A DNA stretch of 51,969 bases from Phycisphaerae bacterium. Lineage in GTDB: Bacteria > Planctomycetota > Phycisphaerae > UBA1845 > PWPN01. Positions 34,503 to 41,369 of the stretch are shown here, piece by piece. A program made the translations under genes and the position numbers. The stretch covers positions 1-51,969 of the forward strand of contig JAAXZI010000210.1 of assembly GCA_012719955.1 (NCBI GenBank). Direction: 5' to 3'. How positions within the stretch are numbered: position 1 is the stretch's first letter; the number at the start of each line of letters is the position of its first letter. The notes below the pieces were generated by a model. It saw only the letters and a list, made by a program, of their open reading frames with translations. It searched no databases and was not told the DNA's origin.

Positions 34503-34906
34503 GCCACCGGCCACAAGCCATTGCGCCGCACCACTGTCCCCCTCATACGGAATCCAAATGAATCCTGTACGTTGGGCGTTTCACCTCTTCTGCGTTGGGT
34601 GCCTCCATTCTCTTATGAAGTTTGCGAATCTGTTTGGACAATGCCGGCGTCTCCTCCACGCCGAAGGCGGCTTCAGGCCAGTGCTTGTAGCACTGGTTGG
34701 CGAACGCCCTGCCGCTACCTGGTTCGCTCTCTCCCCGCGTCCTCAAGGCGTTTTTAACGCCCTTCTCCTTGGCCCAGGCCTTGAGGCCGTTCGTGGCCCG
34801 GTTGGAGAATCAAATGCGCCTCTGGCGGTGAGAGTTTAAGGGGCTCTGTCCGCGCGACGTTCCTGCGTCGGGGAATATTGCCGATCATGGGGTGTGCCAG
34901 GCGGTG
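34503..34906 (-). pseudogene. unrecognised coding-like fragment without a start
   Basis: On the minus strand a frame is open from 34809 to a stop at 34543 but begins right after a TGA and has no proper start codon. It reads NGLKAWAKEKGVKNALRTRG and later ALSKQIRKLHKRMEAPNAEE, a charged helical character unlike random GC-rich sequence. No family is recognised. It looks like the 3' end of a decayed gene. The remainder of the gap shows nothing else. Confidence 0.3.
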
Positions 34907-35047
34907 CTACCGCAACGCTGCGTGACGGCGCCAGATGTCAAGGATCTCCGCGTCAGTCCCTCCGGCGGTCAACAGGTCAAAGGACAACGACCCAAGGTTG
35001 CTCCCGTCAACCACGAACTCATTGCCGGATTCGGTGATCAGACGTAC
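34907..35047 (-). pseudogene. coding-like remnant directly after the SUKH stop
   Basis: After the TGA that ends the SUKH frame the same frame continues for 46 codons to TAG. It reads LITESGNEFVVDGSNLGSLS and FDLLTAGGTDAEILDIW, which looks like real protein and faintly like DUF433-type antitoxins (a VVDG/GT line followed by L-AAG-x-x-x-EIL). There is no ATG, GTG or TTG at its start. Either it is a headless gene fragment or the TGA interrupts a once longer protein. Confidence 0.3.
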
Positions 35048-35739
35048 TCAGCCCTTGTGAATGCTTGCTCCAGCAGTCTTCCAATCCAGGGGCAGGCGAA
35101 GTCTCTTCATGGTCCATCCTTGGACGCCCTCAGGCAAAGACTGCTCAAGCAAGAGGTGCGGCCGGTCGAACGCGGGACCTTCAGGAATGATAGATACACG
35201 CATGGTGTCGGGATACCAGCCAACTGCGACTGGTTCGTCCTCTCCCGCCGTCGCGGTCAGACCAGCTACGAAATCACTGAATGAGTCCGAAAGGAGTTGC
35301 ACGTTCCCTGCCGTCTCCACTTCCCCGTTCCATTCGTCGGCGTCGGGTTCCTGCTCGTGATCCCAGAAAAACACTTTGCCGTGATACTTGCCTCCTACTC
35401 CCAGACAGATCGCATTGCCAAACGGATCATCCATAATCCAGATGAGTCCTCGCGGAATGCGGGCCTCATAGCAGTCCCTCGCCCACACGAGCGAGAAGCG
35501 CCTCTCCTCGCGGAGCCCCCCAACGTGATGTACCCCAGCGTCAGCCTCACATCCATCCGGAGTCGGGCCTTTAAACCAGAACCGCCCCCCAACATGCCCA
35601 CCATTGCACATTATCAGGAACCGTGTCGGTAGTCCTCCGGAAGTCTGTGTCCAATCTGGGACTCGAAGGCGCTCAATTGCCGCCCTGGAGCGGGCGGCAG
35701 CTTGTCTTCTATCTCGGCGACGAACTCCTCAATGGTCAT
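35048..35739 (-). pseudogene. SUKH (SMI1/KNR4) immunity-type gene broken by a frameshift
   Basis: The N-terminal part starts at ATG 35739 (MTIEEFVAEIEDKLPPA..., then FESQIGHRLPEDYR) and stops at 35614. The rest of the domain continues in another frame from about 35626: FLIMCNGGHVGGRFWF, then GNAICLGVGGKYHGKVFFWDHE and LLSDSFSDFVAGL. LPEDYR-x-FL-x-x-NGG and FWDHE are hallmarks of SUKH proteins, known mostly as immunity proteins against polymorphic toxins. Joining the two needs a one-base gain or two-base loss near 35621-35625. It may be a true mutation or a sequencing error. Lower GC than the core genes. Downstream of the truncated DUF3368 toxin, whose stop overlaps its ATG. Confidence 0.75.
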
Positions 35740-35798
35740 CAACAGAGCTCCGTCTTGGCCGAATAGTCCTGAGGGGACGTATTTGAGACGACGATCAC
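35739..35798 (-). pseudogene. DUF3368 PIN-type toxin truncated after nine residues
   Basis: GTG at 35798 overlaps the antitoxin stop (GTGA), the standard toxin-antitoxin junction. It reads VIVVSNTSP, the typical N-terminus of DUF3368 PIN toxins (consensus VVSNTSPLINLA) including the first catalytic Asp/Asn position. After nine codons the match ends abruptly, ten unrelated codons follow, and a TGA overlaps the SUKH ATG. The toxin body has been deleted. Confidence 0.65.
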
Positions 35799-36061
35799 CG
35801 CGAGGCCCCCCGCAGTTCCCGGAGGCCCTCAACATCCGACTCAAAGTCCTCCAGCGTGTAATTAACTGGAATCCCCCGCTCCTTCATGAATCCATAGGCA
35901 TCGTTGATGGAGAGACCCAGAAGCCGAGCCGCCTGCCCAATCGACAGTCGAGACTTCCGGTAAGCCTCGGCAATCAGGGCTTCCCCCGCGATTTGGTCGA
36001 GCTCCTGGCCCCAAACCGCCCGTAACTTGGATTCCACCTCAGGGTCAAGCAGGATCGCCAT
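35795..36061 (-). CDS. UPF0175-family antitoxin
   Basis: 88 residues. SRLSIGQAARLLGLSINDAYGFMKERGIPVNYTLEDFESDV is the UPF0175 pattern: a helix-turn-helix-like region followed by RGIP-V-x-Y and a D-E-rich tail. Such proteins pair with DUF3368 PIN toxins, and the first codons of one remain at its 3' end, so it is now an orphan antitoxin. AAGAGGTG precedes the ATG and is covered by an inverted repeat likely to be its operator. Confidence 0.85.
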   Translation of the reverse strand: MAILLDPEVESKLRAVWGQELDQIAGEALIAEAYRKSRLSIGQAARLLGLSINDAYGFMKERGIPVNYTLEDFESDVEGLRELRGASR

Positions 36062-36086
36062 GTTACACCTCTTGAGTATCGTAACA
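36061..36086 (-). promoter_or_regulatory. candidate autoregulatory operator of the UPF0175 gene
   Basis: TGTTAC and GTAACA form an inverted repeat with a 14-base spacer that covers the ribosome site and touches the start codon. Antitoxins commonly repress their own operon through such sites; binding here is inferred. Confidence 0.45.
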
Positions 36087-36555
36087 TGCCCGTTGCCGAA
36101 AGTGACCGCCTTTTTTCGGGTTGATTTGATTAGCCAACAATGTCATCAAGATATCGAAACGTGGATGCCTCCCGGCTACCTGTTGAGCGGCAGATTGGCC
36201 CACACCGTCCGACCCGGCAGTTCCGCGGGGCGGTCCATTGCGCCCCCCTGCGTCGCGACAAAAGGCCCGCTCACCGACAGACAGGTCAACGCTGTAGCCT
36301 GAGGGTTGTCTCGCCGCCGGCGCTCCTCCCACGTTCATGTGGTCCCTCCATACCCCGCAGCCTCGCGAATCTCCCGCTACCATACGCCCCATTCGCGCGG
36401 GACAGGCCCCCCTGCTGAGAGCTGACCGCTGACTGCTGATCGCTGAACGCTGGGGCACCCGCGCCAAACGAAGCCATCCACAGGCCCCGCCTGATTCGCA
36501 AACCGACCCGCATCAACCACTTACAACTGACAACTGACCACTGACAACTGACCAG
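36087..36555. repeat. gene-free stretch with CTGACAACTGACC and GCTGA-type repeats
   Basis: No gene is supported. GCTGACCGCTGACTGCTGAT and following at 36421-36451 is an octamer-like tandem. ACAACTGACAACTGACCACT and following at 36524-36553 is a second family, whose copies recur at 45431-45461 (inverted) and 45544-45571. The left half of the gap is ordinary and unassigned. Confidence 0.7.
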
Positions 36556-38304
36556 TCAGAACAACCCCACCACCTGCCCGTTCTCATCCACATCCATATC
36601 CACCGCTGACGGGCGGCGGCCGAAAGCGGGCATGGTCTGGATCGTGCCCACCAGCGGGGTCAGGAAGCCCGCGCCGCCGGCCAGGCGAATGTCGCGCACC
36701 GGGAGGCGGAACCCCATCGGGCGTCCCAGTCTGGTCGGGTCGTGGGAGATGGAGTACTGGGTCTTGGCCATGCAGATGGGCAGGTTGGCGAAGCCCAGGC
36801 GGGTGAGGGCGTCGATGGCCGTGGCGGCGGGCTTTTCGTAGGTCACGCCGTCGGCGCCGTAGATCTCCTGGGCGATGGTCTCGATTTTCTTCTTGATGGG
36901 CCAGTCGAGGTCGTAGAGGAAACGGAAAGAGCCGGCTCCCTCGCTTGCGCTTCGGGCTCGGTGGCTTGCGCTTCGGGCTCCGTCGTTGGCGCTTTGGGTT
37001 TCGCAGGCGCGGACGACCGCTTCGGCCAGGGCGGCCCCGCCGGCGCCGCCTTTGGTGTGGACCTCGCTGACCGCCACGTCGAACGCGCCGGCCGCACGGG
37101 CCGCGTCGGCGAGGGCCTGGATCTCGTCGTCGCTGTCACTGGGGAAGCGGTTGATGGCAACCACGCAGGGCAGGTTGAACTTGGCGACGTTTTCGAGGTG
37201 CTTCTCCAAATTGGGCAGGCCTTCACGCAGGGCCTCCACGCTGGGCTCGAAGATGGTCCGGTCGATAGGCTGTCCCGGCACGACGCGGTACCGGCCGCTG
37301 TGGGCCTTGACCGCCCGCACGGTGGCGACCATCACCGCCGCATCGGGCGTCCGGCCGGAGGTACGGCACTTGATGTGGCAGAATTTCTCGAAGCCCATGT
37401 CCGCCCCGAAGCCGGCCTCGGTGACCACGTAATCCACACACCGCAGGGCGATCTCATCGGCCAGGATGGAGCTGTTGCCGTGGGCGATATTGGCGAACGG
37501 CCCGGCATGCACGAAGGCCGGCACGTGCTCGATGGTCTGGAGCAGGTTAGGCATGATCGCGTCCTTGAGCAGGACGGTCATGGCCCCGGCGGCCTTGATG
37601 GCCTCGGCGAAAACGGGGATGTCCTGGCTGGTGTAGCCGATGACGATCCGGCCGAGTCGCTGGCGGAGGTCGGGCAGGGACCTGGCCAGGGCCAGCACGG
37701 CCATGACCTCGCTGGCCGAGGTCAGATCGAAGCCCGTCTCGCGCGGGAAGCCGTTGCCGCCCAAGCCGATGACGATGTGGCGCAGAGCCATGTCGTTCAT
37801 GTCCACGCAGCGGCGCCAGGTGACCTTCATGGGGTCGAGCCGGCCGGGGTTGCCCTTGACCATCAGCGTGTCGATCATGGCGCTCAGCAGGGCGTGAGCG
37901 CTGGAGACGGCGTGCATGTCGCCGGTCAGGTGGAGGTTGAGGTCCTCCATGGGCAGCACCTGCGAGTACCCTCCGCCGGCAGCCCCGCCCTTGATGCCGA
38001 AGACCGGCCCCATGGACGGCTGGCGGATGCAGCAGGCAGCCCGGTGGCCGATGTGGGCCAGAGCCTGGGCGAGCCCCACGGTGGTAACCGTCTTGCCCTC
38101 GCCCAGCGGGGTAGGCGTGATGCCGGTCACGACGATATACCGGCCGAACCGGCTGTCGCCGAGGCGCGCAATGGCCTCCAGGCGGATCTTGGCCTTGTAG
38201 TCGCCGTAAGGGATCACCTCGTCGTCGCGAAGCCCCAGGCGGGCGCTGATTTCGCGGATGGGAAGAAGTCTGGTGCGTTGGGCGATGTGAAGGTCGGAAT
38301 CCAT
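36556..38304 (-). CDS. fhs: formate--tetrahydrofolate ligase
   Basis: 582 residues; makes 10-formyl-tetrahydrofolate from formate and ATP. The P-loop is TPTPLGEGKTVTTVGLAQA; SMGPVFGIKGGAAGGGYSQVLP and DLNLHLTGDMHA are family signatures, as is EAGFGADMGFEKFC. Typical enzymes have about 557 residues; the surplus of about 25 is accounted for by an in-frame repeat insertion near residues 435-458 (ARSASHRARSASEG). One-carbon metabolism by this route is common in anaerobes and acetogens but is also used for purine and serine supply. Minus-strand single gene. Confidence 0.95.
   Translation of the reverse strand: MDSDLHIAQRTRLLPIREISARLGLRDDEVIPYGDYKAKIRLEAIARLGDSRFGRYIVVTGITPTPLGEGKTVTTVGLAQALAHIGHRAACCIRQPSMGPVFGIKGGAAGGGYSQVLPMEDLNLHLTGDMHAVSSAHALLSAMIDTLMVKGNPGRLDPMKVTWRRCVDMNDMALRHIVIGLGGNGFPRETGFDLTSASEVMAVLALARSLPDLRQRLGRIVIGYTSQDIPVFAEAIKAAGAMTVLLKDAIMPNLLQTIEHVPAFVHAGPFANIAHGNSSILADEIALRCVDYVVTEAGFGADMGFEKFCHIKCRTSGRTPDAAVMVATVRAVKAHSGRYRVVPGQPIDRTIFEPSVEALREGLPNLEKHLENVAKFNLPCVVAINRFPSDSDDEIQALADAARAAGAFDVAVSEVHTKGGAGGAALAEAVVRACETQSANDGARSASHRARSASEGAGSFRFLYDLDWPIKKKIETIAQEIYGADGVTYEKPAATAIDALTRLGFANLPICMAKTQYSISHDPTRLGRPMGFRLPVRDIRLAGGAGFLTPLVGTIQTMPAFGRRPSAVDMDVDENGQVVGLF
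36938..37003. repeat. three 21-bp repeat units inserted in frame in fhs
   Basis: Units contain CTTGCGCTTCGGGCTC, then CTTGCGCTTCGGGCTC again and a decayed TTGGCGCTTTGGGTTTC, spaced by 21 bases. The core equals the 23-bp inverted repeat at 27794-27859. Unit length is a multiple of three, so the protein gains seven-residue repeats (ARSASHR/ARSASEG) without a frameshift. Confidence 0.85.
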
Positions 38305-38493
38305 TGGCTTTCAGTGTGATGGCTGTTGAATGGATATATCCGTTATCAATGTCTAATGATCAATGACCAATGTCTAAAGAATGACGGAATTTCTAATGAC
38401 TAAACAACAAACTCCTCTTGGCGCGATTTCAGGTTTAGACATTAGACATTTCGTCATCGGGCATTCTTTAGACATTAGGTTTTACGTCATTGG
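38305..38493. repeat. AT-rich repeat block (AATGTCTAA / TTAGACATT)
   Basis: CAATGTCTAA, CAATGACCAATGTCTAAAG and related words at 38348-38385 are mirrored by TTTAGACATTAGACATT and CATTCTTTAGACATTAGG at 38430-38480. The block differs sharply in composition from the surrounding genes and the stop codon of the following lipoprotein gene lies inside its last unit. Confidence 0.75.
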
Positions 38494-39192
38494 TCATTCC
38501 GCTTTTGCCGGCTGCGTCCCCGCCGGTTGGGTTGTCGGCCGCGTGCCCAGGCCGATGTATCCCACCCGGGCCACCCGCCAGTACTCCTTGCCGTCTGCAC
38601 CCTTCTCCTTGACCAGTTCGATGTCGAGCGTCCGGCGTTGATCAACGTCCGGGCGCGTGGGGTCGGGGGTTACCTCATAGAGGATGTGGGTCACCTGCCC
38701 GTTGGGCGAGGGGCGCACGTGCATCCGGCTCATGGCCGTTTCGGGGTCTTGGTCGAAGCTGGCGACATAGTAGGCCACGATAGGCGCCCACTGGTTGACG
38801 ACCCGGTAAATCTCCTTTTTCCGATTCTCACCGAGCGACTGGAAGCGGGCGGGATCTTTGGCATGCTCGCGGGCGGTGCTGAGGATGCGCTGCTCGATGG
38901 TGTTGGGGGCCGCCACCGACCAGGTGATCAGGTTGGCCTGCTTCTGGTCCTCCCGCCGGGGTGGCTTGGCCTGGGCCGCCTGGACATCCTCGGCCAGGGA
39001 GCGCAGCAGGACGTAAGCAACCTGCTGAGGCGTGGCCGACTCGTCCAGGGTCTGGCCGTAGGCCGTCACCGTCTTGACCTCAGGCGGCGGGAGGGTATCA
39101 GCCGCATCCTGGCAGCCGCCCGTCAGACAGGCGACCACCGCCAGAGCCAGTCCCCCCGTCACCGCATGTCGAAATCGTCTTTTTGTGTTCAT
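38494..39192 (-). CDS. lipoprotein of unknown function
   Basis: 232 residues from the ATG at 39192. The signal HAVTGGLALAVVACLTGGC ends in the lipobox LTGGC. The mature protein has a helical N-terminal half (ATPQQVAYVLLRSLAEDVQAA) and a C-terminal half that reads like a cystatin/NTF2-like beta sheet (IVAYYVASFDQDPETAMSRM, then HILYEVTPDPTRPDVDQ and YWRVARVGYIGLG). No family is recognised. It ends in a Pro/Thr/Gln tail. A ribosome site is not obvious, so another start is possible. Confidence 0.65.
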   Translation of the reverse strand: MNTKRRFRHAVTGGLALAVVACLTGGCQDAADTLPPPEVKTVTAYGQTLDESATPQQVAYVLLRSLAEDVQAAQAKPPRREDQKQANLITWSVAAPNTIEQRILSTAREHAKDPARFQSLGENRKKEIYRVVNQWAPIVAYYVASFDQDPETAMSRMHVRPSPNGQVTHILYEVTPDPTRPDVDQRRTLDIELVKEKGADGKEYWRVARVGYIGLGTRPTTQPAGTQPAKAE

Positions 39193-39452
39193 CATGGGCA
39201 AAAAGTCTACGGACGCCGTCGGTAATGTGCAAACCCTGCGCCGGCCGGAGTTGGTCAGCAGGGAGCTGGAGCGATGGAAAGTGCGAGAGATGGAGAGTGT
39301 GAGAGATGGAGAGAGGCGCCCGGCCCCCCTCGCTCCGTCTCTCCTTCTCCCCATTGCTCACGCTCGCCGGTGACAGCCGGGAGCCTCGCCGCGGAGACGG
39401 TCTTCGTCAGCTTGCCTACTCCCCCCTGCCTCGATACACTTCCTGCGTCATC

Positions 39453-39983
39453 ATGGCTGAACAGAACCGCAATCTATGGGCTCCCTGGCGGATGGAGTAT
39501 ATCCATTCCCTGCACGAGGAGGGCGAACCGAAGGGCTGTTTCCTGTGCCGGTACGCGGAGACTCCCGGCGAAGACAGCCGGCACCACGTCATCTGGCGGG
39601 GAGAGCACTGCTTCACGCTGTTCAACGCGTTTCCCTACTCCAACGGGCATCTGCTGATCGCACCTTATGCCCACCAGGGGCGGCTCGATGGACTGGACGA
39701 CGCCACCCTGACCGAACTGATGCGCCAGTTGCGCGATGCGCAGAAGCTCCTGACGGAGACCACCTCCGCCCAGGGTTTTAACGCAGGAATGAACTTCGGG
39801 CGATGTGCCGGGGCGGGGCTGCCCGACCACCTGCACATCCATATCGTCCCGCGCTGGGATGGAGATACGAACTTCATGCCCGTGCTGGGGAATGTGAAGG
39901 TGATCCCGCAGAGCATCGACGCCCTGATGGGGCTCATGCGCGAGGCCGCCCCGAGGTTGGGCCTGCCGCCCGTGCGGGGATGA
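39453..39983 (+). CDS. HIT-family nucleotide hydrolase/phosphorylase
   Basis: 176 residues from the ATG at 39453. The histidine triad is HLHIHIVPRW, with an N-terminal CFLCRYAE zinc knuckle and GHLLIAPYAHQGRLDGL as the family middle. GFNAGMNFGRCAGAGLPDHLH is typical of the AP4A-phosphorylase-like branch (the start NLWAPWRMEYI too). It likely hydrolyses or phosphorolyses dinucleoside polyphosphates. Its last seven codons (LPPVRG and stop) are part of the direct repeat that reappears at 41097. Confidence 0.9.
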   Translation: MAEQNRNLWAPWRMEYIHSLHEEGEPKGCFLCRYAETPGEDSRHHVIWRGEHCFTLFNAFPYSNGHLLIAPYAHQGRLDGLDDATLTELMRQLRDAQKLLTETTSAQGFNAGMNFGRCAGAGLPDHLHIHIVPRWDGDTNFMPVLGNVKVIPQSIDALMGLMREAAPRLGLPPVRG

Positions 39984-40225
39984 CGGGGATGACAAGGCGA
40001 CACGGAGACAAGCGGACACGGAGAAGGCGGTTTCCCAAGCTCCCCTTGTCCCCTGGTCCCCTTGTCGAGATCTGCTACCATCCCTGCATGGCCAAAGCCG
40101 TTCCTGAGCTCAAGCCTTACGCCGTCACGGCCCGAAACTCCCGTGGGCGCGTCTACAAGGAGAGCTTTCTGCCCAACGTGGATCCGTTCGCGATCGACCG
40201 CCAGCGGGTGCTGCACTCGGCGGCC
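39962..40225 (+). repeat. direct repeat copy 1 (HIT 3' end to dgt codon 46)
   Basis: Nearly identical to 41097-41369: by eye about eight substitutions and one 9-base difference. It covers the end of the HIT gene, the intergenic region and the first 46 codons of dgt. The two copies enclose about 870 bp with the PIN toxin and antitoxin. Confidence 0.9.
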
Positions 40226-40249
40226 GGCACGTCGCCCTTCAGGCTATGA
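40088..40249 (+). pseudogene. truncated 5' copy of dgt
   Basis: The ATG at 40088 opens a frame that matches the intact dgt start (MAKAVPELKPYAVTARNSRG and following) up to about residue 46, then diverges into GTSPFRL and stops. The catalytic HD region is missing, so the product would be inactive. Confidence 0.9.
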
Positions 40250-40251
40250 TC

Positions 40252-40260
40252 TGCTATAAT
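40252..40260 (+). promoter_or_regulatory. extended -10 promoter of the PIN toxin
   Basis: TGC immediately followed by TATAAT (40255-40260) is an extended -10 element; no -35 is needed for such promoters. The toxin ATG is 10 bases downstream, so the transcript would be almost leaderless. Confidence 0.5.
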
Positions 40261-40269
40261 AGATGATTT

Positions 40270-40752
40270 ATGGCCCGAGTGTACCTTGAGACCAGCTTCG
40301 TGAGCGCATGCGTCTCCACGCGAACGGACGTGCGGAACTTGTACCGCAAGGAGGTCAGCCTGCGTTGGTGGCAATTTGAGCGTCCCAAGCACGAAGTCTT
40401 CCTTTCGGATGAGGTCATAGTCGAACTATCTGATCCCCGGTAACCGCAGCGCGACGCGGCTCTGCGGTTCGTTGCGGGGTTGCCGGTTCTGGCGGTGAAG
40501 GCGCCGATGGTGACTTTGGCGGTGGCACTGGTCCAAAGGATGGTGATGCCCAAGTCGGTGGGCGGTGATGCCCTCCACGTAGCGATGGCCACCGTCAGCC
40601 GGTGTCACTACCTCCTTACCTGGAATGTGAGGCACTTGGCCAACCCCAACAAGGTCCAGCATCTGACCGCTGTATGTCTTGAGTTCGGGCTGTTGCCGCC
40701 CAAAATACTCCGGCCCGACGACATGATGGAGATTGAAGATGAAACCAGTTGA
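40270..40752 (+). pseudogene. PIN-domain (VapC-like) toxin interrupted by an in-frame TAA
   Basis: ATG at 40270; 57 codons (MARVYLETSFVSACVS..., DEVIVELSDPR) run to TAA at 40441-40443, then the same frame continues for 102 codons (AALRFVAGLPVL, GGDALHVAMATV, YLLTWNVRHLANP) to TGA. All parts belong to the PIN fold: acidic residues in YLETS, DEVIVE and GGDALH and the TWN line are spread across the stop. So this is one gene with a nonsense mutation. PIN toxins cut RNA. The antitoxin overlaps its end by 14 bp. Confidence 0.85.
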
Positions 40753-40945
40753 GATTACGGACCGGTTAGAGGACCCCATTGTGGATGAAGTACGGGCGGT
40801 CCGTGAGGCCATCGACGAGGAGGTTGGTCACGATATTGCCAAACTCGCCGAGCGGGCCCGCCGTGCCGGGGAAGAGTATCGGCGCACCCATCAAGTCCCG
40901 GCCGTCAATGTACCCTCCGCCCCCACTGAGCAGGCTACGGACTAG
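40739..40945 (+). CDS. antitoxin partner of the PIN gene
   Basis: 68 residues from the ATG at 40739, inside the last codons of the PIN gene. DPIVDEVRAVREAIDEEVGHDI is the line common to small partners of this PIN subfamily (DPI-x-EVR-x-xRE). A helix and a basic-acidic stretch (KLAERARRAGEEYRR) follow, with a Pro-rich tail. It may now lack a working toxin. After its stop the same frame carries a coding-like piece (EPSADEVEELISGVEKLTK) up to 41036, possibly another remnant. Confidence 0.75.
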   Translation: MKPVEITDRLEDPIVDEVRAVREAIDEEVGHDIAKLAERARRAGEEYRRTHQVPAVNVPSAPTEQATD

Positions 40946-41096
40946 CAGCCGGCAAGTATCCGAAATCCGTACGTTCACAATGGGCGGCGCGAACCCTCCG
41001 CAGATGAAGTCGAAGAACTCATTTCAGGGGTAGAGAAGCTGACGAAGACACTATTCTGAAGACGCCAGCCCACATGGGCCCCTCGGCCCTCTGAGA

Positions 41097-41369
41097 CCTG
41101 CCGCCCGTGCGGGGATGACGGGGATGACAAGGCGACACGGAGACAAGCGGACAAGGAGAAGGCGGTTTCCCAAGCTCACCTTGTCTCCTGGTCCCCTTGT
41201 CCCCTTGTCGAGATCTGCTACCATCCCTGCATGGCCAAAGCCGTTCCTGAGCTCAAGCCTTACGCCGTCACGGCCCGAAACTCCCGTGGGCGCGTCTACA
41301 AGGAGAGCTTTCCGCCCAACGTGGATCCGTTCGCGATCGACCGCCAGCGAATCCTGCACGCGGCGGCGT
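41097..41369 (+). repeat. direct repeat copy 2 (HIT tail to dgt start)
   Basis: Second copy of 39962-40225. It contains the last HIT codons without the rest of that gene, and leads into the intact dgt. It has one extra CCCTTGTCC-type 9-base unit compared with copy 1. Confidence 0.9.

Noticed and set aside
35614..35628. Programmed frameshift in the SUKH gene
   Set aside because: No slippery heptamer is seen at CGACACGGTTCC; mutation or a read error is more likely.
40441..40443. Stop-codon readthrough or recoding in the PIN gene
   Set aside because: TAA is the least leaky stop, there is no structure or special codon context nearby, and neighbouring modules are also decayed; a nonsense mutation is simpler.
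39962..41369. Insertion sequence or integron cassette as carrier of the PIN module
   Set aside because: No transposase, no terminal inverted repeats and no attC-like structure; the flanking repeat is host sequence of about 265 bp.
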